DNA from: Lysobacter solisilvae
Lineage (GTDB): Bacteria; Pseudomonadota; Gammaproteobacteria; Xanthomonadales; Xanthomonadaceae
Length of the DNA: 64,000 bases
Direction of reading: 5' to 3'
Assembly: GCF_016613535.2 (NCBI RefSeq)
Contig: NZ_CP071518.1
Location: forward strand, 2,356,001-2,420,000
Positions 42,286 to 50,909 of the stretch are shown piece by piece (positions within the stretch are counted from its first letter, which is position 1; each line of letters begins with the position of its first letter). A program made the position numbers and the translations under genes. Under the pieces are notes generated by a model, which was not told where the DNA came from, made no database searches, and saw nothing but the letters and a program-made list of their open reading frames with translations.

Positions 42286-43020
42286 GTGGCAATCAGGAAT
42301 CTCAGCGAGTTCGTCGAACAATCCCGGCAGAAGGATGTCAGTGCCGAAGTGTTCGAACTGGAAAGCTCGCACCTGCTGGAAGTGAAGTTGAACGGACGCG
42401 TCTGGGCCAAGTCCGGCTCGATGGTCGCCTACCGGGGCGGGGTCAAGTTCACCCGCCAGGGCATGCTCGAGCAGGGCCTGGGCAACCTGCTGAAGAAGGC
42501 GGTCAGCGGCGAAGGCACCCAGATGATGAAGATGGAAGGCAACGGCCGCGTCTACATCGCCGACGCCGGCAAGAAGATCACCCTGCTGCGCCTGGGCGGC
42601 GAGGCCATCTTCGTCAACGGCAACGACGTGCTCGCCTACGAGGACGGCATCCAGGCCGACATCAAGATGATGCGCAAGGTGTCCGGGATGGTGTCCGGCG
42701 GCCTGTTCAACATGCGCCTGGCCGGCAGCGGCGTGGTGGCGATCACCTCGCACTACGAACCGCTGACCCTGGCCGTGACCCCGGACCAGCCGGTGTTCAC
42801 CGACCCCAACGCCACGGTGGCCTGGTCGGGCAACCTGAGCCCCGACATCGTCACCGACATCTCGCTGGGCACGCTGTTCGGCCGCGGCTCGGGCGAGACG
42901 GTGCAGCTGAAGTTCGCGGGGCAGGGCTGGGTGGTCGTGCAGCCGTACGAGGAGATCTATTTCCAGAGCGGCCAGAACGGTGGTGGCGGCGGCGGCCTGC
43001 TGGGCGCGCTGACCTCGTAA
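42286..43020 (+). CDS. AIM24-family protein
   Basis: 244 residues from a GTG with GGAG 9 bases upstream; an ATG at 42271 would add five residues but has no ribosome binding site. The protein is beta-rich with many short glycine turns: [54 protein letters not shown] and [18 protein letters not shown], which match the AIM24/TRAP-like double-stranded beta-helix family (named after a yeast mitochondrial protein). A Gly-rich tail ends the protein. No signal peptide. Molecular function is unknown; in bacteria the family often lies near TerD-type or membrane-stress genes, which are not seen here. Confidence 0.82.
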   Translation: MAIRNLSEFVEQSRQKDVSAEVFELESSHLLEVKLNGRVWAKSGSMVAYRGGVKFTRQGMLEQGLGNLLKKAVSGEGTQMMKMEGNGRVYIADAGKKITLLRLGGEAIFVNGNDVLAYEDGIQADIKMMRKVSGMVSGGLFNMRLAGSGVVAITSHYEPLTLAVTPDQPVFTDPNATVAWSGNLSPDIVTDISLGTLFGRGSGETVQLKFAGQGWVVVQPYEEIYFQSGQNGGGGGGLLGALTS

Positions 43021-43035
43021 CGGCGGGCGGCCGGC

Positions 43036-43068
43036 GGAGCCCGGTTTGGCGCGTCGCCGCCGGGCTCC
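43036..43068 (+). terminator. Possible terminator of the AIM24-family gene
   Basis: GGAGCCCGG and CCGGGCTCC pair across a 15-base loop, followed by CGGGTTTG, 16 bases after the stop codon. Confidence 0.4.
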
Positions 43069-43210
43069 CGGGTTTGTCCATGGCTGGCGGGGGAGGGTGA
43101 CCGTTCCGGGGATATCGGCAGACCGGCGGATGGGTCGGAAGGGCGGCGGCGTTCCGGAAACCCTTCGGCCCATATCGGGCCCCATACCCGGCCATGTGGC
43201 CTGTGTCCGA

Positions 43211-43525
43211 TGAGTTCCGGCGAGTGTCGGGCCATAGGCCGCCATATGTCCGGACACATGCCCGCATGTGTCCGGTGAGTACCGGGGAGTGTCGGGACAT
43301 ATGCCGCCATATGTCCGGACACATGCCCGCATATGTCCGGTGAGTCCCGGCGAGTGTCAGGACATATGCCGCCATATGTCCGGACACATGCCCGCATATG
43401 TCCGGTGAGTTCCGGGGAGTGTCGGGACATATGCCGCCATATGTCCGGACACATGCCCGCACATGTCCGGTGAGTACCGGAGAGTGTCGGGCCATATGCC
43501 GCGATATCTCCGGTCATAGGCCGCC
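43211..43525. repeat. 65-bp tandem repeat array, 4.8 copies
   Basis: Copies start at 43211, 43276, 43341, 43406 and 43471, each opening TGAGT(T/A/C)CCGG. The unit has two nested palindromes: CATATGTCCGGACACATG, and CCGGACACATG pairing across CCCG with CATGTGTCCGG. Changes between copies are few and partly compensatory within stems. A degenerate related segment precedes the array (about 43171-43210) and the last copy decays at its end. There are no spacers, so it is not a CRISPR. Because 65 is not a multiple of 3, several frames stay open across it, but none encodes a recognisable protein. The gap between the AIM24 gene and the LysR gene (43021-43645) holds nothing else clear. Confidence 0.93.
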
Positions 43526-43645
43526 AAATCACCCGAGCGTTTCCGCAACGCCCGGGAGACATGCAGCCATCTCCTTCCGCACGTCCGGATCGGCCCGTGA
43601 CCTGCCGGGACCGGTCGGAAAGGTCCGGCAATTGTTGCCGGCGGC

Positions 43646-44683
43646 CTACACCGTCACCGGCGTTACGTTGTCTTCCAGCGCCGCCTCGGCGGCGGCCTGC
43701 GTCGCTTCCTGCGCGACCTTCGCAGCCAGCAGCGCGGCTTCTTCCGGGCACATCTTGTTGCCGGGGCAATGCAGCTGCATGTAGTCGGCGTCGAAGTTCA
43801 GGTGCTCGACGAGGAAATCGACGAACGCGCGGATCTTGGGCGACTGCACGCGCCCGCGCGGGAACAGCGCATTGAGTTCGTATTCCGGCCCGGTCCAGCC
43901 GGGGAGCACGCGGCGGATGATGCCGCGCTCCACATAGGGCTTGACCATCACGTCATTGGCCAGCATCAGGCCTTCGCCGCACAGCAGCGCGCCGCGCAGG
44001 CCGGCCGGGTCGTTGGCGACGAAGACCGGATCGACGCGGAACTCCGTCACCCGCTCGCCGTCGTTGAGCGGCCACAGGAAGCCGCCGTTGCGCCGCTGCT
44101 TGTTGAAGGCCAGCGTGCGGTGGTGCTGCAGATCGTCCGGGTGCAGCGGTTCGCCGTGGCGCTGCAGGTATTCCTCGCTGGCGAACACCTGCGTGCGCAG
44201 CGTGGCGAGCCGGCGCGCGACCAGGTTGGAGTCGGGCAGGTGGCCCACGCGCAGGGCGACATCGATCTCCTTGTCGATCAGGTCGAGCGGCTCGTTGGTC
44301 AGCACCATCTCCACGCGCACTTCCGGATGGCGGGCGTGGAATTCGCCCAGCAGGGGCGCGATGCGCTCGATGCCCATCGAATAGGGCGCCGTGATGCGCA
44401 GCCAGCCGCGCGGGCCGCCCTGCAGCTGGCCGACCGCGCTTTCGGCTTCGTCCAGTTCGCGCGAAATACGCTGGCAATGTTCGAAGTAGATGTTGCCGGC
44501 TTCGGTGAGCCCCAGCTTGCGCGTCGTGCGATGCAGCAGCTGCGCGCCCAGGCGCGTTTCCAAGTCCTGCACCTTGCGGCTGACCGTGGTCTTGGGCAGG
44601 CGCAGCGCGCGTGCGGCGGAGATGAAACTGCCGTGTTCGACCACCTTGACGAAGATCAGGGTGTCATTGAGATCGCGGGTCAT
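43646..44683 (-). CDS. LysR-family transcriptional regulator
   Basis: 345 residues from MTRDLNDTLIF with GGAG before the ATG. The N-terminal winged helix-turn-helix (about residues 18-65: SFISAARALRLPKTTVSRKVQDLE, RLGAQLLHRTTRKLGLTEAG) is followed by a periplasmic-binding-like effector domain. The C-terminal 40 residues are an unusual extension with two cysteines (LHCPGNKMCPEE) and an Ala/Glu-rich tail. It is divergent from the efflux operon, the arrangement of MexT with MexEF-OprN, so it is the likely regulator of that operon. The shared region holds an A+T-rich dyad. Confidence 0.92.
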   Translation of the reverse strand: MTRDLNDTLIFVKVVEHGSFISAARALRLPKTTVSRKVQDLETRLGAQLLHRTTRKLGLTEAGNIYFEHCQRISRELDEAESAVGQLQGGPRGWLRITAPYSMGIERIAPLLGEFHARHPEVRVEMVLTNEPLDLIDKEIDVALRVGHLPDSNLVARRLATLRTQVFASEEYLQRHGEPLHPDDLQHHRTLAFNKQRRNGGFLWPLNDGERVTEFRVDPVFVANDPAGLRGALLCGEGLMLANDVMVKPYVERGIIRRVLPGWTGPEYELNALFPRGRVQSPKIRAFVDFLVEHLNFDADYMQLHCPGNKMCPEEAALLAAKVAQEATQAAAEAALEDNVTPVTV

Positions 44684-44763
44684 GGGGGAACTCCGGATGC
44701 GGGGGCGCGGGGGAAATGGGCGCCGGAAAGTGCGGGCGGGAGGATTGGACCGTTTCCGGGACA

Positions 44764-44777
44764 ATTATTCCCTTAAT
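44764..44777. promoter_or_regulatory. Candidate LysR-type operator (ATTA-N6-TAAT)
   Basis: ATTA-N6-TAAT sits in the divergent promoter region between the LysR gene and the efflux operon, standing out as A+T-rich in G+C-rich surroundings. LysR regulators typically bind T-N11-A dyads in such positions. A second TAAT follows at 44785-44788. Confidence 0.5.
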
Positions 44778-44842
44778 GAACGGCTAATCAAGTGCCATCG
44801 GCAGGCCTAGTCTGAGCGCCACTTCCCCGCAGGCCCCCTCCC

Positions 44843-45100
44843 GTGACCCGCCGCCGCCTCTCCCGCCTCACGCTCGTTCCCTTGCTGGTATCAGGCGCAA
44901 TTGCCTTGATCTGGCTGGCGTTCCTGCTGCTGAGGCAGGCCTGGTCGATCGGGGTGCCGGAGGGCCTGATGGTGGCCATGACCCTGGTATTCGTGGTCGC
45001 GCTGCCGCTGGCGCTGCCGGTCCTTAGTTGGGCCGGGCAGTGGGGCGCCCATGAACACCGGGGCCGTATCGTCCCAATGGCGGGAGGAAAAGTTCCGTGA
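44843..45100 (+). CDS. Small two-helix membrane protein at the head of the efflux operon
   Basis: 85 residues from a GTG without a strong ribosome binding site. Two hydrophobic segments (about residues 9-30 and 40-62) frame a short loop, ending in a polar tail. The pattern (SGAIALIWLAFLLL; PLALPVLSW) is reminiscent of DUF2798-type proteins, but this is tentative. Its stop overlaps the next start (GTGA at 45097-45100), and GGGAGGAAA inside its end serves the following gene, which supports real translation. Confidence 0.5.
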   Translation: MTRRRLSRLTLVPLLVSGAIALIWLAFLLLRQAWSIGVPEGLMVAMTLVFVVALPLALPVLSWAGQWGAHEHRGRIVPMAGGKVP

Positions 45101-46044
45101 TCGGGATAATCCGCTCCCCGCTGCTGGTCCTGGGCGCCACCGGCACGGTCGGCCAGGGCGTGGTCGAGGCCGCCGTGGCGGCGGGGCGGCCGGTCGTTGC
45201 CGTGGCCCGCAAGGCCGGCGAACTGGCCCGCCTGGGCGAACGCCACGCCGGCGCGGACCTCACCACGCTGGCCGGATCGGTGGCGACCGACGAGGACGCC
45301 GAGCGCCTGGCGACGGCCGTGCGCGCACTCGGGCGGCCCATCGGCGGCGTCATCGCGGCCGTGTCGTCCTGCGCCAACCGCGGTGGCCTGCTGCAGCAGT
45401 CCAGCCAGGCGCTGCGCTGCCGCCTGGACACCGACCTGTTCCCCCACCTGGCCGCCGCCCGCGCCTTCCTCCCCCTGCTGGCGCAGGCCAACCGTGGTGG
45501 CAGTTACGTCGTCGTCGGCGGCCCCGGCAGCGATCGTCCATGGGCCGGCTACGGCCATCGTTCGATTGCCGCCGCCGCGCTGCGCATGCTGGTCAGCGCC
45601 CTGCACGACGAAGCCCGCCCGCTGGGCGTGCGCGTGCAGCTGCTCAGCGTCGAAGCGCCGGTGCGCACCGATTGTCGCGATGCCTGTCCGCACTGGCCCG
45701 CCGCCAGCGAGATCGGCCGCCAGGCGCTGGCGCTCGTCGATGGTGCCGGCGCGCGCGGGAGGCCGCGCGCGGTGGTGCCGTTCGTGGCGACGACGTTCGT
45801 GGCGACGACCGCACCGGTGGCGAACGCCGCGGCCGGCGTCCCCGTTCCGGACCTCGCGCAAACCCCCGGCGGGAACCCGGCCCTACTGACAGAACGCTGG
45901 CTGGAGGACACGCGCACGCTGCTGGCCTCCATCGCGGGCGGCGACGAGCAGGCCGGCGCCGCCGCCGTGCCCGACGCGCCTCCCTCCTGCCATGCCCATT
46001 CCAACGCTCTGACCTCCGACCCCCACAAGGAAGCCTCCCCATGA
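45097..46044 (+). CDS. SDR-family oxidoreductase, first of two in the efflux operon
   Basis: 315 residues from a GTG preceded by GGGAGGAAA. LLVLGATGTVGQGVVEAA matches the Rossmann nucleotide-binding turn, and SYVVVGGPGSDRPWAGYGHRSIAAAAL holds a Ser and Tyr-equivalent active-site region, although the usual YxxxK is not evident (YGHRS instead), so catalysis may be altered. The last 90 residues are a low-complexity Ala/Thr/Val tail unlike SDR proteins. It overlaps the adaptor gene by 4 bases (ATGA). Its role in the operon is unknown; efflux-linked SDR genes may process pump substrates. Confidence 0.75.
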   Translation: MIGIIRSPLLVLGATGTVGQGVVEAAVAAGRPVVAVARKAGELARLGERHAGADLTTLAGSVATDEDAERLATAVRALGRPIGGVIAAVSSCANRGGLLQQSSQALRCRLDTDLFPHLAAARAFLPLLAQANRGGSYVVVGGPGSDRPWAGYGHRSIAAAALRMLVSALHDEARPLGVRVQLLSVEAPVRTDCRDACPHWPAASEIGRQALALVDGAGARGRPRAVVPFVATTFVATTAPVANAAAGVPVPDLAQTPGGNPALLTERWLEDTRTLLASIAGGDEQAGAAAVPDAPPSCHAHSNALTSDPHKEASP

Positions 46045-47258
46045 TCTCCAGCAAACGACTTGCCCGGTCGGGCACACCCACGCTGCTGTCCCGCAGCGGA
46101 CTGGCTGGCCTGGCCCTCACCGTGCTGGTGGCGGCCGTCGTCACCGCGTGCAGCAGCCAGGCCGCCCCCGGCCAGGCGATGCCGCCGCCGCCCCAGGTCA
46201 GCGTCGCCACGGTCCTGACCCGCGAAGTCAGCCAGTGGGACGATTTCACCGGCCGCGTCACCGCGGTGGAATCGGTCGAACTGCGGCCGCGCGTCAGCGG
46301 CTACGTGCACCAGGTCGCGTACACGGAGGGCCAGGAAGTCCACAAGGGCGACCTGCTGTTCGTCATCGACCCGCGCCCTTACCGCGCCGCACTCGACAGC
46401 GCGCAGGCCGGACTGGAACGCGCCCGCAGCGAGGCGCGCCTGGCGCAGGCGCAGGGCGCCCGCGCACAGATGCTCGTCGACGCCAAGGCGATCTCCCGCG
46501 AGGAGTTCGAATCGCGCAAGGCGGCCTCCGCGCAGGGCGACGCCGGCGTGCGCGCCGCGCAGGCCGCGGTCGCGGCGGCGCAGCTGGACCTGCAGTTCAC
46601 CCAGGTGCGCTCGCCGATCAACGGCCGCGCCGGGCGCGCGCTGATGACCGAAGGCAACCTGGCCCAGGCCGACGCGACGCTGCTCACCACGGTGGTTTCC
46701 CAGGACCCGGTGTTCGTCTACTTCGAAAGCGACGAACGTAGTTTCCTGCGCTACGCCGAGATGGCCCGCAAGGGCGAGCGCGCCGGCACCCGCAACGCGG
46801 TGCGCGTCGGGCTGGCCAGCGAGGACGGCTACCCGCACGAAGGCACGGTGGACTTCGTCGACAACCAGGTCGATCCGAACACCGGCACCATCCGCGCCCG
46901 CGCGGTGCTGCGCAATCCCGACCGCGTGTTCACGCCCGGATTGTTCGCGCGCGTGCAGCTGGAAGGCAGCGGCAAGTTCAAGGCCGCGCTCGTCGACGAC
47001 AAGGCCGTGCTCACCGACCAGGACCGCAAGTACGTCTACGTGCTCGGGCCGGGCAACACGGCGGTGCGCAAGGACGTCGTGCTGGGCCGCAGCATCGACG
47101 GACTGCGCGTCATCGAGTCGGGCCTGGCGCCGACGGACAAGGTGATCGTCCATGGCGTGCAGAAGGTGTTCTTCCCCGGCATGCCGGTCGCGCCCCAGTC
47201 CATCGCGATGGGGGCTCCGGCACCGTCGGGTGGTCCCGCCGTGGCGGGCGCCAAGTAG
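46041..47258 (+). CDS. RND efflux periplasmic adaptor (MexE-like)
   Basis: 405 residues. A lipoprotein signal ends at VTAC (Cys37). The membrane-fusion-protein layout follows: lipoyl half-motif RPRVSGYVHQVAYTEGQEVHKGDLLFVIDPRPY, an alpha-helical hairpin (about residues 135-180), the second lipoyl half with SPINGRAGRALMTEGNL, and beta-barrel and membrane-proximal domains. Such adaptors bridge the RND pump and the outer-membrane channel. It is separated from the pump gene by 255 bases, which hold no gene. Confidence 0.93.
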   Translation: MISSKRLARSGTPTLLSRSGLAGLALTVLVAAVVTACSSQAAPGQAMPPPPQVSVATVLTREVSQWDDFTGRVTAVESVELRPRVSGYVHQVAYTEGQEVHKGDLLFVIDPRPYRAALDSAQAGLERARSEARLAQAQGARAQMLVDAKAISREEFESRKAASAQGDAGVRAAQAAVAAAQLDLQFTQVRSPINGRAGRALMTEGNLAQADATLLTTVVSQDPVFVYFESDERSFLRYAEMARKGERAGTRNAVRVGLASEDGYPHEGTVDFVDNQVDPNTGTIRARAVLRNPDRVFTPGLFARVQLEGSGKFKAALVDDKAVLTDQDRKYVYVLGPGNTAVRKDVVLGRSIDGLRVIESGLAPTDKVIVHGVQKVFFPGMPVAPQSIAMGAPAPSGGPAVAGAK

Positions 47259-47513
47259 GGGCGCGGCAAGAGGCGCTCCAGCAAGAAGGCGACCGCGCGC
47301 GGACTGATCCCGTTGCCGTCGCCGACCGGTCCCCTGCAGGCCGCCGGCCCTCCCCGCCGCGCGCCCCGCGATGCGTCCCCCTCCCCTGGCGGGGAGGGCC
47401 GGGCGGTCCTGCATCGGGTCTTCCATGACCGGGTTTCATGAATCGCGCTGCCGGCCAGGCCGGCCGGCAGCCCATCGCGTCAAACGCCTGCCCCGCAGGC
47501 CCAAGGACATCCC

Positions 47514-50500
47514 ATGGACTTTTCAAGATTCTTCATCGACCGGCCGATCTTCGCCGCGGTGCTGTCGATCGTGATCTTCGCCGCCGGCCTGATCGCGATC
47601 CCGATGCTGCCGATCAGCGAGTACCCGGAAGTCGTGCCGCCCTCGGTCGTCGTGCGCACCGTGTATCCCGGCGCGAACCCGAAGGTGATCGCCGAGACGG
47701 TGGCCACTCCGCTGGAAGAGGCGATCAACGGCGTCGAGGACATGATGTACCTCAAGTCCGTCGCCGGTTCCGACGGCGTGCTGCAGATGACGGTCACCTT
47801 CCGCCCGGGCACCGATGCCGATGACGCCGCCGTGCGCGTGCAGAACCGGGTCAGCCAGGCCCTGGCGCGCCTGCCCGAGGACGTGCGCCGGCAGGGCGTG
47901 ACCACGCAGAAGCAGTCGCCGACCTTCCTGATGGTCGTGCACCTGACCTCGCCCAGCGGCAAGTACGACACGCTGTACCTGCGCAACTACGCGCGCATGA
48001 ACGTCAAGGATGCGCTGGCGCGGCTGCCCGGCGTCGGCGATGCACAGATCTTCGGCGGCGGCGACTACGCCATGCGCGCCTGGCTGGACCCGGACAAGAT
48101 CGCCTCGCGCGGGCTGACCGCCGGCGACGTCGTGCGCGCCATGCGCGAACAGAACGTGCAGGTCTCCGCCGGCCAGCTGGGCGCCGAACCCCTGCCCAGC
48201 AGCGACTTCCTCACCCTCATCAACGCCCAGGGCCGCCTGCGCACGCAGGAGGAGTTCGGCGACATCGTGCTCAAGGCGGGCGAGGGCGGCGAAATCGTGC
48301 GCCTGGCCGACGTGGCGCGGCTGGAGCTGGGCGCCGGGGACTACACCCTGCGTTCCCAGCTGGACGGCAAGAACGCGGTGGGCATCGGCATCTTCCAGGC
48401 GCCGGGCGCCAATGCGCTGCAGATCCAGGAGCAGGTGATCGCGCAGATGGACGAGATGTCCACGCGCTTCCCCGAGGGCATCAAGTACGAGGCCGTCTAC
48501 GACACGACGATCTTCGTGCGCGACTCCATCAAGGCCGTCGTCACCACGCTGCTGGAAGCCGTGCTGCTGGTGGTGCTGGTGGTGATCCTGTTCCTGCAGA
48601 CCTGGCGCGCGTCGATCATCCCGCTGATCGCGGTGCCGGTGTCGGTGGTGGGTACCTTCGCCGCGCTGTACCTGCTGGGCTTCTCGATCAACACCCTGAG
48701 CCTGTTCGGCCTGGTGCTGGCGATCGGCATCGTGGTCGACGACGCGATCGTGGTGGTGGAGAATGTCGAGCGCAACATCGAGGAAGGGCTGACGCCGCTG
48801 GCGGCGGCCCACCAGGCGATGAAGGAAGTGTCCGGCCCCATCATCGCCATCGCGCTGGTGCTGTGCGCGGTGTTCGTGCCGATGGCGTTCCTGTCGGGCG
48901 TGACCGGGCAGTTCTACAAGCAGTTCGCGGTGACCATCGCGATCTCCACGGTCATCTCCGCGATCAATTCGCTGACGCTGTCGCCCGCGCTGGCCGCGCG
49001 CCTGCTCAAGCCGCACGGCGCCCCGAAGGACGCGCCTTCGCGCCTGATCGACCGCCTGTTCGGCTGGGTGTTCGCGCCGTTCAACCGCTTCTTCAAGAGC
49101 AGCTCGACGAAGTACCAGGGCGCCGTCTCGCGCGCGCTGGGCAAGCGCGGCGCCGTGTTCGGCGTGTACGCGGTGCTGCTGCTGGCCACCGGCGCGATGT
49201 TCCAGTGGGTGCCGGCGGGTTTCATCCCGACCCAGGACAAGCTCTATCTCATCGCGGGCGTGAAGCTGCCGGAAGGTTCCTCCATCGGCCGCACCGACGC
49301 GCTGCTGAAGAAGGTTACCGACATCGCGATGCAGACCGATGGCGTGGCGCACGCAGTGGCCTTCCCCGGCCTCAACGCGCTGCAGTTCACCAACACGCCC
49401 AACACCGGCGTGGTGTTCTTCCCGCTGCAGCCGTTCGACGAACGCGGCCGTTCGGCGGTGGAGATCGTCGGCGAGATCAACCAGAAGATCGCCGGCCTGC
49501 AGGAGGGCTTCACCTTCGCGATGATGCCGCCGCCGATCCTCGGCCTCGGCAACGGCAACGGCTACCAGCTGTTCATCGAGGACCGCTCCAACCTGGGTTA
49601 TGGCGCGCTGCAGAACGCGGTGCAGGGCATGCAGGGCGCGGTCGCGCAGACACCCGGCATGGGCTTCCCGATCAGCAGCTACCAGGCCAACGTGCCGCAG
49701 CTGGACGCGGAGGTCGACCGGGTCAAGGCCAAGGCGCAGGGCGTGCCGCTGACCGAACTGTTCGACACGCTGCAGACCTACCTGGGCTCGGCCTACGTCA
49801 ACGACTTCAACCAGTTCGGCCGGACCTGGCAGGTGATCGCCCAGGCCGACGGCAGCTTCCGCGACAGCGTGGAGGACATCGCCAACCTGCGCACCCGCAA
49901 CGACCGCGGCGAGATGGTGCCGATCGGCTCGATGGTGAAGGTCACCCAGACCTTCGGCCCCGATCCGGTGCTGCGCTACAACGGCTATCCGGCGGCGGAC
50001 CTGGCAGGCGAAGCCGATCCGCGCGTGCTGTCCTCGGCACAGGCCATGGCCACGCTGACTGACATGGCCGGCAAGGTCCTGCCCAACGGCATGCACATCG
50101 AGTGGACCGACCTGAGCTACCAGCAGGCCACGCAGGGCAAGGCCGCGCTGATCGTGTTCCCGCTGGCCATCCTGCTCGCCTTCCTGGTGCTGGCCGCGCT
50201 GTACGAGAGCTGGACCCTGCCGCTGGCGGTGATCCTGATCGTGCCCATGTGCATGTTGTCGGCCCTGCTCGGCGTGCAGCTCACCGGCGGCGACAACAAC
50301 GTGTTCGTGCAGATCGGCCTGGTGGTGCTGATGGGGCTGGCGTGCAAGAACGCGATCCTGATCGTCGAGTTCGCCCGCGAGCTGGAACTGCAGGGCCGCG
50401 GGATCGTGGAGGCCGCACTGGAGGCCTGCCGCCTGCGCCTGCGTCCGATCGTGATGACGTCCATCGCCTTCATCGCCGGCACGGTGCCGCTGGTGTTCGC

Positions 50501-50684
50501 CCACGGCGCGGGCGCCGAGGTGCGTTCGGCGACGGGCATCACGGTGTTCGCCGGCATGCTCGGCGTGACGCTGTTCGGCCTGTTCCTCACCCCGGTGTTC
50601 TACGTCGCGCTGCGCAAGCTGGTCACGCGCCGCGCCGCCGCCCCGCTGCAGGCGCAGCCGGTGACGGCGTCCTCCCACCTGTAA
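47514..50684 (+). CDS. RND multidrug efflux pump (MexF-like, HAE1 family)
   Basis: 1,056 residues with the AcrB/MexF plan: 12 membrane helices and two large periplasmic domains. It opens MDFSRFFIDRPIFAAVLS and contains LPISEYPEVVPPSVVV, the HAE1 motif region ASIIPLIAVPVSVVGTFA, the proton-relay LAIGIVVDDAIVVVENVER (two Asp in helix 4) and GLACKNAILIVEFARE. The N-terminal half reads closely like Pseudomonas MexF, which exports chloramphenicol, fluoroquinolones and trimethoprim. Substrate range cannot be read from sequence. AAGGA precedes the ATG. A cluster of palindromic repeats follows the stop. Confidence 0.95.
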   Translation: MDFSRFFIDRPIFAAVLSIVIFAAGLIAIPMLPISEYPEVVPPSVVVRTVYPGANPKVIAETVATPLEEAINGVEDMMYLKSVAGSDGVLQMTVTFRPGTDADDAAVRVQNRVSQALARLPEDVRRQGVTTQKQSPTFLMVVHLTSPSGKYDTLYLRNYARMNVKDALARLPGVGDAQIFGGGDYAMRAWLDPDKIASRGLTAGDVVRAMREQNVQVSAGQLGAEPLPSSDFLTLINAQGRLRTQEEFGDIVLKAGEGGEIVRLADVARLELGAGDYTLRSQLDGKNAVGIGIFQAPGANALQIQEQVIAQMDEMSTRFPEGIKYEAVYDTTIFVRDSIKAVVTTLLEAVLLVVLVVILFLQTWRASIIPLIAVPVSVVGTFAALYLLGFSINTLSLFGLVLAIGIVVDDAIVVVENVERNIEEGLTPLAAAHQAMKEVSGPIIAIALVLCAVFVPMAFLSGVTGQFYKQFAVTIAISTVISAINSLTLSPALAARLLKPHGAPKDAPSRLIDRLFGWVFAPFNRFFKSSSTKYQGAVSRALGKRGAVFGVYAVLLLATGAMFQWVPAGFIPTQDKLYLIAGVKLPEGSSIGRTDALLKKVTDIAMQTDGVAHAVAFPGLNALQFTNTPNTGVVFFPLQPFDERGRSAVEIVGEINQKIAGLQEGFTFAMMPPPILGLGNGNGYQLFIEDRSNLGYGALQNAVQGMQGAVAQTPGMGFPISSYQANVPQLDAEVDRVKAKAQGVPLTELFDTLQTYLGSAYVNDFNQFGRTWQVIAQADGSFRDSVEDIANLRTRNDRGEMVPIGSMVKVTQTFGPDPVLRYNGYPAADLAGEADPRVLSSAQAMATLTDMAGKVLPNGMHIEWTDLSYQQATQGKAALIVFPLAILLAFLVLAALYESWTLPLAVILIVPMCMLSALLGVQLTGGDNNVFVQIGLVVLMGLACKNAILIVEFARELELQGRGIVEAALEACRLRLRPIVMTSIAFIAGTVPLVFAHGAGAEVRSATGITVFAGMLGVTLFGLFLTPVFYVALRKLVTRRAAAPLQAQPVTASSHL

Positions 50685-50729
50685 GCGGGAGCGCGCGAAA
50701 CCGGCAGATTGGAACCTCCGCCTCGCCAC

Positions 50730-50893
50730 GGCGGGTCAAGACCCGCCCTATGAGGAATCCCCCACGCATAGGGCGGGGCTTGCCCCGCCATCGCGAAACC
50801 CCAGAGGCGCGAGACCGACGGAATAGGGCGGGTCTAGACCCGCCACCGCGTCCATCCCGGACATCCCCACGGCGGGTCAAGACCCGCCCTATT
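50730..50893. repeat. Cluster of four GGCGGGT-type palindromes inside the efflux operon
   Basis: Palindromes at 50730-50747, 50772-50789, 50827-50844 and 50871-50888. The last two form a complete 72-base element (50822-50893) with AATAGGGCGGGTCT ends in inverse orientation. The cluster fills the 225-base gap between the pump gene and the second SDR gene and stops 16 bases before that gene's start. Confidence 0.88.
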
Positions 50894-50909
50894 GCAAGAG
50901 GTTTCCCCC

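Noticed and set aside
43211..43525. CRISPR array
   Set aside because: Units are contiguous 65-base repeats without unique spacers, and no cas genes are near.
42851..43769. Long minus-strand open frames with repeated Cys-Pro-Asp-Ile-Trp-Arg-His type peptides across the tandem array
   Set aside because: The 65-base period shifts frame each copy, so several frames stay open by chance of composition. None has a ribosome binding site or known domain, and two run antisense into the AIM24 gene.
47259..47513. A gene or regulator between the efflux adaptor and pump
   Set aside because: Only short Pro/Arg-rich frames without start signals; a simple 255-base spacer is more likely.
47523..50729. 1,068-codon minus-strand frame opposite the RND pump
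   Set aside because: Antisense shadow, extremely rich in His/Arg/Gln; the plus strand encodes a textbook RND pump.
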